DNA of 64,000 bases from Sanghuangporus weigelae (GCA_033182465.1 CP137321.1:2108001-2172000); one strand, 5' to 3'; positions 12,094-24,616 are shown, counted from the first letter of the stretch. Numbers and translations are program-made. The notes: generated from the sequence alone by a model not told the origin.

Positions 12094-14480
12094 TCAGACG
12101 TGAGAACACCGCTTCCAAATACGCGGTCGAGCTTTGTTCGCCTACAAGAAATTTTCATCGGAATCAGTTTATGCGCACGAGGTCATCTGTCAAATGTGCA
12201 TACCTGTCCCATAAAAGTTCTCCCGTCGACTTACACCGGAAGTGTACGTTTCGGTGAGATGTGATCTGCGATGTAAGATTCGACCCCGTCTGCTAGATCA
12301 GCTGTGCCTATCGGAGAAGGGGAAAGATACATACGAAATTCTCGTCCTCAATTTGCTTGCTCCGGCTCTTTAGAGGCATTCCTTCGTCCCCATGAAACGA
12401 TCCTCGTAACCAATTAGGTAATCTGCTTCATTGTACCGACGATCCCAATGGAGACGATTGTAAGATATCCGAACTCGTTCTGAGCTTCACCACTGAACCT
12501 TGATCTTCCACTTTCGAGACATTCCTATTTGCGCGTTTGCGCTGCTTCTTCGATGCTGATCGCTTTACGAAATTCTCCTGACGATCCCAATTGTCCTCGG
12601 CTTCTTTCCAATAGGAAGTGGGATTCATTCCAGCTTCTGGGCCTTCCTGAGTGCTAAGCGCCTCGTCAATCCCATTATCCCTCCACACAGGTTTGTCAAC
12701 TTCGATATTCCCATGTTTCAACAGATCTTCACGCGTACATATCGCAACGGCGAAGAAGGACGTCGACGCATCAAATACAAGGTGTTCTTTCGAATTGAAT
12801 CTTCGAATGCTCCCAAAACACCGATCAGCTGCCTCATGCTTTCGTCGTTGCGTTGGGGCTGTAATCCTAGAAGATAGAAGCCCTGCATAAAAGAGGTTAC
12901 ACTGCCTGTTGCCATATGAGAAGAATCGGTAAGACGGTCAGGCCAAAGCCGCATAATAGTATTTTGATCGGCTGAGTCAAGGTCGACTAACAGCTGCGGG
13001 AAGCATTCGCTGAAAGAGACAATTATGATATCAGCATCAAGATTAGAGCTAAAAAGATCCGTAAAAGACTAACACGAGAAAGACACGGTTCCATGTAGCC
13101 GATCAAGGCCCGGGCACTCGTGCAACTTGCACCCCAGTAGCCGACGTCTACTTTTACGAAGCTGGAGTAATCAATAAAAAAAAGCAGCAAGTGAGCTCGC
13201 TTCGCTCTTCCATATCTGTGCCAATGGCGTGCCTTCGGCTAATAGTTTATATCCAAGACAAAGTTTTTTGATAATTGTTTGCCGAGTGGAGAAAGAGACA
13301 TTCGCGGCGGCGTTGATGGCTGGACTTTGTGGAGAAAGAATGACCACCAGTTCCCGTGCGGATCTCCTGTATGCCATCCTAGAATCTGTTACAGAGACAG
13401 TCTGTGATGCCCAGTCAAACGAGGAATACGTCCGAAAGAACTCTTTGATGAGCTCAAAGGCGCTAAACGATTCTGGCAATCGCTCCGCCACGAGGCGCAT
13501 CATGACTTCCAAATGTACATCTCCAAGGAACCTTAGATGAGGAGCATATAATCCGCAGCGAATGCAGAATAGCTTGACCAAGCGGTACGCAAGCTGGAAG
13601 GAACTGAATGAGGGTACTGAATTACGAAGGCGTCTTCGGTCTCTACATGCGTTCAGCAGTTTCATCGAAGGGTCTGGAAGTACGTTATCATCGCCCATTG
13701 AATTGATCAGTCTCGACCAGCTGCGGAGAGAGAATGTATCGTATTAGCTCCGAGAAGCGCTATTATAATCGTAACGGACTTCTCTGCTAAAACAGTTGCG
13801 AGACAATATTGCAAGCGGAGTCTAAACCATCAATGCGGAAAGTCATCATCTGTACAACGCCGCTCTTGACAAAACGGTTGAGAACAACCGGGACTAAGTC
13901 ATGGGTATTTTCCGCGTCATCCATGATGCGAAATAAGCTCTGCTCGGCGATTGCCCAGAAGGTAGATAGACTGATATTGCCCACAACCAAACAGTCAATT
14001 TCGCTATCTGGAAAATGGACATCTATCGCACTGGTGCCGATTGGAACCAGATGAACTTCACAGAACACGTCTGTTGAGTAGCAAAAAAATCGCTGGAATC
14101 GAGAGTCGGCTTCTCCGCTAAACTCTGCATAGAACTACGTTCCCGCGAAGCACCGATCATTCTACAAAAGGTCTCTACGACTGCTCCGCGTCGTTCATTC
14201 AGCTTCTCATCTGGAATTATGCCAGACACCTTTGCGAATGCCAACAGGTCGGAGTCCGAGGTGGCACGAATAGAGGATTGTCAAGAGCCTTCTCCACGTA
14301 AATATTGCACATGAGAAGGGTCCAGGGTTGCGGGCGAACCGTATTGTAGAGAAGAAGTCGAAGAATTACCATGAGGAACCGGTGAAACTCTCGTTGGTAC
14401 ATTGAACTGAACATCTGTTCGAAGAGCCATTGCTCAGTTGGGTTGCAGAAAAAAGCAGTCGAAAGAAAGAAGTACAACAC
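12094..14480 (-). pseudogene. Poly(A)-polymerase-fold nucleotidyltransferase with C-terminal MJ1316 (DUF504) domain, frame-damaged
   Basis: Protein-level motifs run from a nucleotidyltransferase N-terminus (QWLFEQMFSSMYQREFHRF), through the catalytic palm (PIGTSAIDVHFPDSEIDCL), the central domain (RLVKLFCIRCGLYAPHLRF), the RNA-binding part (SSFVKVDVGYWGASC; LVFDASTSFFAVAIC) and a basic linker, to an MJ1316 domain (YNRLHWDRRYNEADYLIGY; LLWDRRTKLDRVFGSGV). Such fusions occur in fungi and have been linked to RNA end processing or repair. Apparent single-base frame changes lie near 14250, in an eight-A run at 13176-13183, near 12785, near 12460 and near 12381. None is removable by a plausible intron. 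In-frame stops follow each break, but the motifs between are well kept, so the damage is recent or is consensus error. Plausible introns include 14071-14138. Exon phase between the palm and central domains is unresolved. Confidence 0.75.
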
Positions 14481-16074
14481 CAGGATGTACGGTAGCGAGA
14501 TTTTAGACTGCTTTAGCGAATTTGACTAACTAGTAGTGACTCGAGTTCTCTCAGTCTGACGCTGACGTGACGGAACCGATCTTGATGGTAGTCACGTGAC
14601 TATAACGTGACACCGGAAGCAAAATGGTGTATACTAATACTGCTACGGTCAGGCGAAGACTGAATTTTTGTAGTTTCGCCCCAGAAGGAATGAAAATAAA
14701 CGAGCGTCGGAATGCGCGTATCACCGACAACGCTCCGTTCTGATTCATCGTTTAATCAATGCTTCTGGTCGCAAATTGAGTCTATGAAAGAGAATTCATC
14801 CCTTCCGGCTTGCTGAGGAGGCAGATAATGAACCGTGAGTCAGGTGGTCAGGAGCAATAGGTTTGACGATCACCATTATCTCCGACGAAAAAGCCTTGCA
14901 TTTCACACCTGATAATACGGCTCCAATAGAAGACTCCGGTTCTCTTGTCATTCCTGTACACACCAGGTAGTCTTTTCTGGACAGAGGCGAGTGAGTACCA
15001 GGTACGGATGCCATTGAGCGGTCCTATTGAAGTTAACGATATCCTCATCGGCTACACCAAAAGGCAGCAGAAAGCTAGAAACGCGGTGAGATCGGGAGCT
15101 GACTATAGGGGAGTGAGAACTATTCAATGCCACGACACAGTTTTTTTATTTTAAAGTAGCCGTGATGACTAGCATATGGCCTGGTATTCACTCGTTGAAC
15201 TTACTGCATGGGATGTCGGGTAGTTTCTGCCGATCGTTCTCGACGCATATTTGCCTTTCTTGATATGAAAAGAACCCCCAAAGTGGGAGTATAGCCTAAA
15301 AGCCCTGCCGGAGGAAAGCAGGAGGGTACATCAGAATAGAAAGCAGTATGGCACACCCACAGCAACCGAGCCAAACAATAACCTGTACGTGCATCTGTCA
15401 GGCGCAAAGCCGGAGTACGGCAGCACTATTTGAACGGATGCTTCCAGTCCGTTTGTCCCAGATTGAATCATCAGTATCAGGTAGCGGAAGAAGTATAGAG
15501 TCAAAGAACTTGTGACAGATTCGCCGCATGGAGTTGGGACGCTGCGGAAAAGGATGTTTATTTGCCCATTTGACGTTAGCTCAGACACGCGCTTGTAGAC
15601 GAGCTTTATGCAGTCAGATAAGAACAGGATGTGCCGTTTAGAGCGGATAAGCTTTGTCGATGGTCATTAACCGAATAGGCCCGTATTATCCGGGTCTGGC
15701 GTGTGGAGGGGGAAACAAAGACAAGAACGCCGCCGCGAAGAGTGAGTAAAGCCACCAACAGAATTCTGTCGGAGAGAGGTCTAAATCAAGATAAATATTT
15801 TGATAGATGGGCGTGATTTCCTGTTATATGAATTGCGAAACCAGGACATGCGCGACCAATGCGAAAGATCTGTTGGTCTTGAGAGACGGTGGCCGTTGCT
15901 CGCGGTGGGTCGGGGACAATAAGGATTACTAAATCGTAGGTCGATCCGGCAATTGCCGAGGCGACCCTGAGGGAGACGCGTCTCCTTGGTGGACGACGCG
16001 CGTCAGGTGTACCACTCTGCTGCTTCAATACAACCGTCCTAGCCCGCTTCTTCTCTCGACCATCTATCAGAACA
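14481..16074. other. 1.6-kb divergent intergenic stretch with a possible exon remnant
   Basis: Between the damaged nucleotidyltransferase gene and PRE8. A plus-strand stretch at ~14865-15085 reads as protein-like segments (KALHFTPDNTAPIEDSG, then MPLSGPIEVNDILIGYTKRQ). They lie in different frames and only a 25-base pseudo-intron could join them. I do not recognise the family and cannot build a gene. The rest shows nothing. Confidence 0.3.
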
Positions 16075-17085
16075 ATGGCTAACGCTGGCGGTGGAGCCTA
16101 CAGGCAAGTATGCCAGCATGTATCCATCCTAACACTGTTATTCACATAATTGCTTTGCATAGTTATTCACTTACGGTATTCTCCCCGAGCGGTAAGCTCG
16201 TACAAATTGAGCACGCTCTCGCCGCAGTTGCTCAAGGCACAACGAGTCTTGGAATCAAGGGTATGTTTTTCATTTCTGCTATTTCATCAGCTGATGTCTT
16301 ACCGTGCACGTTCGATTCAGCAACGAATGGCATTGTAATTGCGACCGAGAAGAAGTCCTCGTCGTTACTCATTGACTCGTCTATGCTGGATAAAGTCTGC
16401 GTCATTTGTCCCAATATCGGAATCGTATATTCTGGCATGGGACCAGACTATCGGATACTAGTGGCGAAGGCCCGCAAAAGCGCGCAGGCGTACTGGAAGA
16501 TGTACGGAGAATACCCTCCGACACGGATACTTACCCAGGAGATTGCAACGGTAATGCAGGAAGCTACGCAATCTGGGTAGGTGCCGCCCGTTTTGAGTTT
16601 GCGAAGCAGAACTCACTGATAACTGATTCATTTGCTGACAGTGGTGTCCGTCCATTCGGAGTCTCGCTCCTAGTTGCCGGCTGGGACTCACATCGAGGAC
16701 CCACACTTTACCAAGTGGATCCGTCCGGGTCGTTCTGGGCTTGGAAGGCTAGTGCCATTGGTAAAAACATGGTGAATGCAAAAACCTTTCTTGAAAAACG
16801 GTCAGCACATTTTACCTGATGTATAACAATCCGCTGATACATTATGCTCCATTGTTAAGTTACAACGATGACATCTCTCTTGAAGACGCAATACACACCG
16901 CACTTCTAACCCTGAAGGAAGGCTTTGAGGGCCAAATGACCGAGAAGACGATTGAGATTGGAGTCATTACTGTGCCTACGTCCGAAGAGCTTGAGGCAAC
17001 GAAAGTGGGGGCTGAGTCCGGTAGACCCAAACCGACTTTCCGTAAGCTTTCGGAAGAAGAAGTTCGGGATTATCTTGCGCTGTAA
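16075..17085 (+). CDS. PRE8: 20S proteasome subunit alpha-2
   Basis: One of seven alpha subunits forming the gated outer ring of the 20S core. Five exons: 16075-16103, 16163-16260, 16321-16576, 16642-16800, 16860-17085; 255 residues. The N-terminus reads [19 protein letters not shown], the alpha-subunit signature helix, preceded by a Gly-rich gate segment. Later segments are [10 protein letters not shown]-like ([14 protein letters not shown]), [46 protein letters not shown] and an acidic end. It lacks the N-terminal catalytic Thr, as alpha subunits do. Intron 1 (16104-16162) begins GCAAGT after AG and fits a GC-AG intron; no GT site keeps the frame. Confidence 0.96.
16104..16162 (+). other. 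GC-AG intron in PRE8
   Basis: The donor CAG|GCAAGT is the optimal GC donor. The next GT sites give the wrong phase for the [11 protein letters not shown] exon. Confidence 0.75.
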
Positions 17086-18850
17086 TGAATGAGAAGATAT
17101 TGTGGACACTGTTGTACGTTGCTTTGGGGAATGGATGCTTGACAGCTTGATTTGCTTTGCTTAGCCACGCATTCTTCCGATGATCATTTGTGCTATTAGG
17201 AGCAATCGACTTTCCGACAACAAGCGATTTCTCCAGCTGGAAATTAAGCTCGCCGTGTAGTGTTACGTCTTGGGACACATGATGATGGATTTTGCATATC
17301 GCAGTGGGTGATCATCATGTGTTGCTGAGGCATCCTTTCTTTCTCCGATGAACAGAAGAACAGGCAAGACAGGAATGCGGCGACTAGTGCTGAGGGGACC
17401 ACAGGAACGCGCCGCGGATGTGAACAAATGAGGTAATGAAGGGGCTGGAGAAAATGGTACTGAGAAAATTCTATATGATGAAATGAAAGAAACGCTCTTT
17501 GCATGCTGGGAGTCGAACAATTTGGTGCTGGTCGCACGCGCACGGTTTACCGATATCCGAAGGTGACGGCAAAGGACAGGGTCATTGTAAACGCCGAAGC
17601 CTGAATAAAATGAATTGTGTTCTTTCGAATTGCTCGTGTCTCTTCAGTCCGGCCATCCTTGAACCTAAGTTAAGCTAAGCTGAGATGAGGGAGAGAGAGG
17701 GACACGTGGATCGACACGTGGAAAGGGCCCGATTCGGACGAGGTCAATGAATTATATTTCCCTGGTTGCATACTAAGTACCAGTACTTACTAGTTACTTA
17801 CTAAATCCTTTCCTTCCTGGTTCAATTCTTTATTATCTATTGCCTCCCCGTCTGGTTCCTAACCGTTCCTGGTCACTGGTTGAGCATCCAATCTTGATGT
17901 CTTCTTCTCAGTCTTGATCCCAGCTCTCTAGATGTTCCCCATATAGGTCCCCCCGCCGCATTTATTCCGAACACTTGTAACTCGCGAGGCTTTCATTTCT
18001 CCTTGCGGCCACATCTGGGGCAAAGCCGCCGAACTCAGTTGCAGCGGCGGAGGTTGAGAGCAACGTGCTTCAGGAAGGTAAGAGAAGGAAAGAAGACAAA
18101 AAGACGCGAAAACAAAACAGACACAGAAGAGAACGAATCTGAGATGATTGTGCACGACTCCGTGTCTCCGTCCGTCTAGAGCTAGGGCCTGAGGGATTCG
18201 AGTGAGACTGGGACACGAATTCTGAATTGAGCGTGGCGCGATTTGCGTGTGGGCCTCATCGCCAACATGATGGCTTGTTTCGTGTTTCAGGAGATGATCA
18301 CGACATTAGGACGCTATACGCTCAGGGAGTTTCTGTCGCCGAATCAATGCAGCAGCGGCAGGCTGGTCGCTGCGAGCTGCTCCTTCTATTGCGGCCCTCG
18401 GCCATCTTCCTCTGCCTAGCTTTTTGATTCCGACACTTTGGTCTCTTCTTATCTCCACGTATTACGTCCATGCCATCACATGCCGGGCCTGCAGCGCTCG
18501 TTCTTTCCGAGTACCTCCTTCTTCCTCCAGCCTGTCATCGAAGGCGCTCACTGTTTGTTTCAACCGTTCGTATTTTCGGTCAGCCGGACATCTCCGGCCC
18601 TCAAAAGCTAGCTCGTCATCTAAGCGCCTCTATTCTGGGCAGATGCGAGATGTGAAAACTATCTCAGTATCTCTGCAGGAGCATATAAGGACACATGACT
18701 TGACCCCGTATTTTCCATCCTTCGTGTATCCCCTCCTCACATCCTTCAGTTTCTCTATTCGTGAATTATACTTGTCTGCTCGTCTTCCGCTTCCCTTGTC
18801 TGCCTCACATTCGCTTCCGCTCGTCTTGCCAACGCTACTCTATCCGGAAG
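17086..18850. other. 1.77-kb intergenic region, probable long 5' leader of the Zn2Cys6 gene
   Basis: No spliced gene could be built. It contains two CACGTG boxes at 17703-17720. Several upstream ATGs, including an open frame from 18424 that overlaps the start of the Zn2Cys6 gene, suggest uORFs in a long regulated leader, as is common for fungal transcription factors. The leader is inferred, not seen. Confidence 0.4.
17703..17720. promoter_or_regulatory. Pair of CACGTG E-boxes
   Basis: Two perfect palindromic CACGTG sites lie at 17703-17708 and 17715-17720, 12 bases apart start to start, about 1.1 kb upstream of the Zn2Cys6 start. CACGTG is bound by bHLH factors of the Cbf1/Pho4/USF class. 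That they control this gene is inference. Confidence 0.4.
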
Positions 18851-20190
18851 ATGCCCGACCAACATCCCGACGCGCTCAAGCTTCAGGCAGAAGCAGCTCT
18901 CAAAAGGCTTGAAGAAGCTCGTTTGCACGAGCGTTGTCCAAAAGCATGCAAATCCTGCAGCCAGAAGCATCGGAAGGTACGCGAGAGGTTTTATTTGTCT
19001 CGTCGCCATGACTCTCATTGTGTCCGTTAGTGCCAGTTCAAGAATGGGCATTATCCGAAGTGCGACTTGTGCGCCAAGAACAACAGGGAGTGCGAAATCA
19101 TCCCCACTCCTGTGTCTCATACTCGCAGGAATGACGATTCAGTAAGTCCTTTTGCAGGACAATCAGTTTCTGGGTTTTACACCTTCATTAGAACCATGCA
19201 ATTTCTCAGCAACAGCAATACGCAGGCGGCTATGGATATTCGGGACTAACGACTAGTCGTAGGACGTCGTCAGGGCCTTATTCAAACGACTCACCTACCG
19301 GTAGTCCTGTGGACAACAGGAGCCCAGGCGGCACCAACTCTTACGCATACGCACAGACCGGTGCTTACTCATACGGGTCGGCAGCCTCACCTACTCAGAT
19401 ACCTTCTGGAACGCATAGCAGCACATATCCAGCCCTGCAGAATCAGCAGCCTCAATATCCTCATTATTCGAGTGGCCACGGACATACGCAGCACCACGGT
19501 TCCAGTTCGCATACACAACATGAACGTGATCCTACCACATATTGTGTGCCATCCCAATCGCATGGTCACTCGTCTCCGTCGAGTCTCGCGTCAGGCACCT
19601 CGCACTGGCCAGGACCTCACGGGGCTCAAGCTCAAGTTACTCCGGGTTCGGCAGGTCAGGGATACGGATACTCAAGCAGCTCCCATCCAACTCCTCCGGT
19701 GCGTCAAGCCTCGACGCCGACCGTCCCCATCATTCATACTGGTACGGGACAATCATACATCAGGTCCGTATTTTTTAACGATTTTCGCTCTCGTATCCCT
19801 TTGTCTGATGTAACTTCCTTTACGGATTCTGCAGAACGACACAAGGATATCCATTGGCCTCGCCAGGTTCTCCAGGCGGATCATATTCGGTAGCTGGTGG
19901 CGGCGTGTACCAACTGTCACCTCAGGTATGCTATTCTGGTCTCTTCCTCCGCCAAGTTCACGTTGGCGACTCTGACTCCTGCGATTCTACAGAATCCTTC
20001 TTCCGTACGATACGGGACGGGTGGCAGCGGGCACGGATATGATCAGAGCTTGAATAACGCTAGTCCAGTAAGTCTATCCAGATTCAATCTCAGTCTTAAT
20101 TGCCTCGTGAAATTCTAAATCTTGTGATTTGTTACTCAGGGTTCTGTCAACGAGGGGAACATGTATTATCAGCCCGGTCTGCATCAATAA
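18851..20190 (+). CDS. Zn2Cys6 binuclear-cluster protein with Ser/Tyr/Gln/Gly-rich tail
   Basis: Six exons: 18851-18976, 19031-19141, 19210-19763, 19835-19925, 19993-20067, 20140-20190; 335 residues. After a short coiled coil (LKLQAEAALKRLEEARLHE) comes CKSCSQKHRKC and CDLCAKNNREC, spaced CX2CX6CX9CX2CX6C. This is the fungal Zn2Cys6 DNA-binding cluster, here split by intron 1. The remaining ~255 residues are low complexity (Ser, Tyr, Gly, Gln, His, Pro; e.g. GYGYSG, HYSSGHGHTQHHGSSSHTQ) and likely disordered or activating. There is no fungal transcription-factor middle-homology domain, so it is a short member. Probably a nuclear DNA-binding regulator; targets unknown. Confidence 0.8.
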
Positions 20191-21266
20191 ACGTGATTTG
20201 TTTTGGCCCGGCCTGATCTAGCGCACGCTCATGCCTCTTATCACTTTCTGTGTTTATTGCTTCTCCCTTCTTACTTTGCTTCTCTTGGTGTTGATATAAT
20301 TGTTGTTGGACACGTCGGGCACTGCATGCACCAGCACAGGATCCGGCGATCGTCTGCTCTAATTCTCTTTATCCATCTACCGTAGTTTTGGACACGATCA
20401 TGTTAATATATCCTGACTCGTCCGGTCAGTTCGCATTTGCGTTCTATTCTAGCTTGAATCTATGCTGTCACGTCAATGGTGTATATAGTGTATTCTCATA
20501 TGGTATGTAATTTGGTTCCGTAATTTTTGCTAGGCGATATATGGTTTGGGGCGCGTGTGCACACTAGTACTGCGCCAAATTGAATTGAGATCGCAAGAGG
20601 AGCAATACTGGATCTCGCAATTTACTTGACCCTTCTGGACAAGGAACGCTGTTGTCATCAGGGTCCTGCATTTCCAGCAGTTTATTTTGATTGTCTGAAC
20701 CAGACCGTACCTGTTCACTTGGCCGAATTCATACTTTCGTTAGTTCCGGACCTACACGGTGGCCACATGTAATATCGGAAGTATTTTAATTCGGTCTTCA
20801 GAACTGTGGTTCTCTAAGGCCTCCGTGGATTTTTGCCTTTCGTCCTGAGTGACCCCGAGGCACACCTTCTCTGCGAAAGATGTAATATAACGGACAAATT
20901 TTCCCAGGAGGGCTAGCGCTTCATTTGGCACCACACAATCTAGCTGCTCTGATAGGCAGATCTTACACAGTCATTTCTTCCATAGATTCTGGACTCGGAG
21001 TGCAATTTTTATGCTGCCACCGAAACCTAAAAATTGCCCCCATAAATTGAAATCTGATTCCGTGCATCGAGATTCAAGATTTGAAGAGTAGTTGATACAT
21101 ACATGGTACTATTCGTTTGATAGATCTTCTTTTCCTACATAGTAAAGATTGTGCTTGATCTCTTCCTAATTTCATAACGTTTATAAAGCCGGGGGCATTC
21201 TGACAAAGCTGGTTCTTCGGTTGGACTCCCATGCCAGCCCACATAGCGCCCAATATTTAACAATGA
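20191..21266. other. Convergent 3' intergenic region
   Basis: About 1.1 kb between convergent gene ends. It is AT-rich towards 21000-21240. No gene, repeat or RNA gene is recognised. Confidence 0.4.
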
Positions 21267-23987
21267 TCAGAACGGCCAATCAAGCTTCTCTCCGAAATTC
21301 CAATGAATAGCCTTGACCGATGTGTACTCCTCCAGCGCATAGCTACCCAGCTCTCGTCCTGAGAATATTCAAAATAAATGAGTACAGGATGACGGACGTG
21401 AGTAGATAGATCAATTGGGGCGCAAGGCTTCAAAAATAGAAGCAGGTGAAACACTACGCACCGATACCACTTTGCTTTTTCCCCCCGAAGGGGACATTAT
21501 TATTCAGAATATTATATTGATTGACCCAGACCTAGAAATCAAACCGTCTCAGGTTGAAAGAAACTGAGGCGATTATTCAAGTGGCATATTCTACACGTAC
21601 AGTTCCGGCCTCCAGGGCAGATGAAACCCGCATGCATTGATTAGCATCATCTGTAAAACGTCGACGAATGAATGTTAGACGTGCCCATGGCGATAATATG
21701 TCATTAAAAGGGAAAGTACGTACTCGAGTGGAAACCAGCACCGAGTCCGTAGCTGGTGTCGTTAGCGAGAGCGATCGCTTCTTCCTCGGTTGAGAACTTG
21801 GCAACGGCCAAAACAGGACCGAAGATCTGCAGCGCACGCGGTGAGCACGCGAGTCATGTCGATGCACGGGGCCGGGACGGAAGAAGCGTGATGCAGGGTA
21901 TGTACCTCTTCTTTCACGATCTTCATCGTGGGCGTGATGCCTCCGAATACTACAAATCGTGACGGAAATACGAATATCAAGAATGCGACATGTCAGCATC
22001 ACAATCAGAGCCACCCATTTCAGGACGGGAGATTGGAATAGACGAACTCGTCGGATCGACCCAGTAGCCGCGTCCCTTACGTTTCTCGCCGCCAAACACA
22101 ACTTTCGCGCCCTCAGACTTGCCGGACTCAATATAATTCCAGACGCGTTCATATTGTGTTTTGGAAACCTGTAGGTCATATCAGAGATAATTCACCTGGG
22201 CCGCGGACTTCCTCTTTAGCAAAAGTGAAGAGCGTGACAGAAATGGAAAGGCAGCTGCGCACCACGGGGCCTGCAGAAGCCCTTTCATCGAAGCCATGAG
22301 AAACCACAAGTGTCTTCGCCTTCTCCACGAGAAGCGCTATGAACTGGTCGTAAACTGTATCTTGCACGTATAGGCGGGACCCTGCTGTGCAATCCTGCCC
22401 GTTGTTGTACAAGATCCCTAAAGCGGCCCAATTTGCAGCTACAGTTCAGAAGCATGGACGCTTCAGCTTTTATCCTGTCCAATGTATTATTTGTCACCAG
22501 CTACTCTCACCTTGCTCCAAGTCGGCGGACTCAAATATGATGTGAGGCGACTTTCCTCCCAGTTCCAGGGAAACCTAGGACATTAACTTAAGGACGATTC
22601 GACATATCTTAATCTGAGATTTCGGACACACTTTCTTCAAGTTACTTTTTGCGGCTGCTTCCATAATTTTACGACCTGTAACAGTCGACCCCGTAAAGGC
22701 GACCTTGTCTACATCTGGATGGGATGCGAGCGCCGCCCCTCCTATTGAGCCTAGCGAAGGCACCGTGTTGATTACACCAGGAGGGAACCTGTCGATAAAT
22801 GTAGATAAAAACCCCTAATCGACAAAAGGTTCAACGGCTCAAACGTACCCGGCCTCCTTAACGAGTTCAGAAAGTTTCTGATGAAGAAGTACTGTAAGAA
22901 CCTCCGAGAAGAATAACAAACCCCCTTGACGCACTAGGGCAGACAGTGGAGTTATTTCCGACGGTTTCATCACGATGGTACATCCCGTGGCCAAAGCAGG
23001 TCCTACTTTCCATGCCCTGAAAATGCACAATTACAACACATTCCAGTCTCCTGGCGAGCATTACAATACCTACCACATTTGGATAGGATAGTTCCAAGGA
23101 ATTCTGAATAGACGACGAATTAGTAAATAGACTGCTCGTGGTTCGAACTACACACGTACATTTGACCACAAACCCCGATAGGATCATGGCGAGTCAAAGC
23201 AAGCTTAGTTTTGTTATCCACCTCGATCGTCTGATAGATTGTTTGTTTGAATAGGTTGATAATGAGAGAATTGGAAATTGCTGAAAGAAGGATAATTTAC
23301 GCACTTGGCCGACGATTTTGTCAGCCCAACCCGCGTAGTATCGGAGACACCCAATCGAATCGGCAATATCGCCATCCCTGATTACCAGCAGATGATTAGA
23401 GTTGACTTATACGGTCTCATTTAGTATTTCTCAATATTAAAATACAAATACCTCGCGATGCGAACCGGTTTTCCATTGTCGAGAGACTCGATTTCTGCAA
23501 GCTCTTGCTGGTCACGTTCCATCAGGTCTGCGAGCTTGTTAATCAGGCGTGCACGCTCGACGCCGGTGACATTCTTTCCCCACGTAGTTTTCAATGCACT
23601 GCGCGCAGCAGCGACAGCGACGCTGATATCTTTCTCGGATGCTAGAGAGAAATATAAGTTTAGATTGATTTGTGAGTCAGACCATGACATCGACATGAGA
23701 ATGGAAGCTCCCGTCTGCTTCCGCACGACGGAAAAACGTACCTGTCGATACCGAGCAGATCACTTCCTCCGTCGCAGGGTTGACGGACCTAAGAGAGGCC
23801 GCCAGGTTTAGTTAGTGTCTTGAGTGAGGGACGAGAGAAGGCAATGTGTGCTTATCAAGCTTTCTTACTGAATTGTCAAGCCATCAACAGATGGTACAAA
23901 TTCGTTGTTTATGAATAGACCCGTCGACAGCGAAATGGACTTATTGCTGCCTGGAACGGGTATTGAGACTGCAGCTGCGAGAGACAT
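21267..23987 (-). CDS. Aldehyde dehydrogenase (class 1/2 NAD(P)+ type)
   Basis: Oxidises aldehydes to acids. Seventeen exons, read downwards: 23987-23869, 23788-23742, 23641-23452, 23377-23305, 23230-23160, 23103-23074, 23016-22935, 22877-22849, 22788-22632, 22574-22511, 22438-22263, 22168-22048, 21949-21906, 21826-21724, 21650-21601, 21531-21462, 21358-21267; 505 residues, normal ALDH length. Visible motifs: [58 protein letters not shown] (general-base Glu), [11 protein letters not shown] (catalytic Cys), [29 protein letters not shown] and the C-terminal [15 protein letters not shown]. No strong mitochondrial presequence, so probably cytosolic. Several exons are only 29-50 bases. Confidence 0.96.
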
Positions 23988-24616
23988 TGTTCTGCGATGT
24001 GAGAGTGGAAGATAAGAAGTGAGGTCAGTGGAGTTGCTGAGAAACTTTCTTCGTATATGACCCGTGCTTAAAGCCGAGATAAGAGAGAATCGGACGCCGC
24101 AATGGATGGCCGTAGTAAGTACCATATACCGCCTTGCTACTTCGTCTCTCGCTATCAGCTTCGATCGAAAATCAGTTCCAGAAATACAGTTTCATGGAAG
24201 CAGAAGAGAGACAATAATGAGCAAAGGTGGACTCAGAAGCGAGGATAATAAACTTTAGATGCAAGCAAACAGATAAAAGCACCATGAAAATGTAGACTTC
24301 GGCTGGAGCAAGTACTGTACTGTCACGGTACTTACTGTAAAAGTCCGGTAATCGGGCGGGCGTGGGGATTTCTACTAGATCTAGAGGAGTAATTAAGCGG
24401 ACATCCGATCCGATGGCGATGGGATTACGAGAGAGTTTCTCATAAGTCGGGATGAACCTCCAATAGGAATAGGAACGAACCTGCGTCCAACCTGCCAGAT
24501 AAGGCAATACCCTTTAAGCTTAGCGATTGGCTCCGAGGGCGTAGTGACGTTGTCAGCGATTTTTCAACGTTTTTGCCACTTCATTCCTTCTTTACCCGAT
24601 ACCACCACCATCCCCC
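23988..24616. other. Divergent promoter region of ALDH and COX subunit genes
   Basis: 629 bases between divergent starts. No gene or repeat is seen. Confidence 0.4.

Noticed and set aside
15201-15588. Overlapping minus-strand frames
   Set aside because: No motif, no shared splice structure and mixed composition; left as intergenic.
17470-17560. tRNA-like B-box (GTTCGACTCC on the minus strand)
   Set aside because: Flanking bases do not pair into a T stem and no acceptor or anticodon arm could be drawn.
18424-18912. 162-codon open frame on the plus strand
   Set aside because: It overlaps the Zn2Cys6 start in another frame, is Ser/Leu-rich without motifs, and sits in the probable leader; treated as a possible uORF, not a gene.
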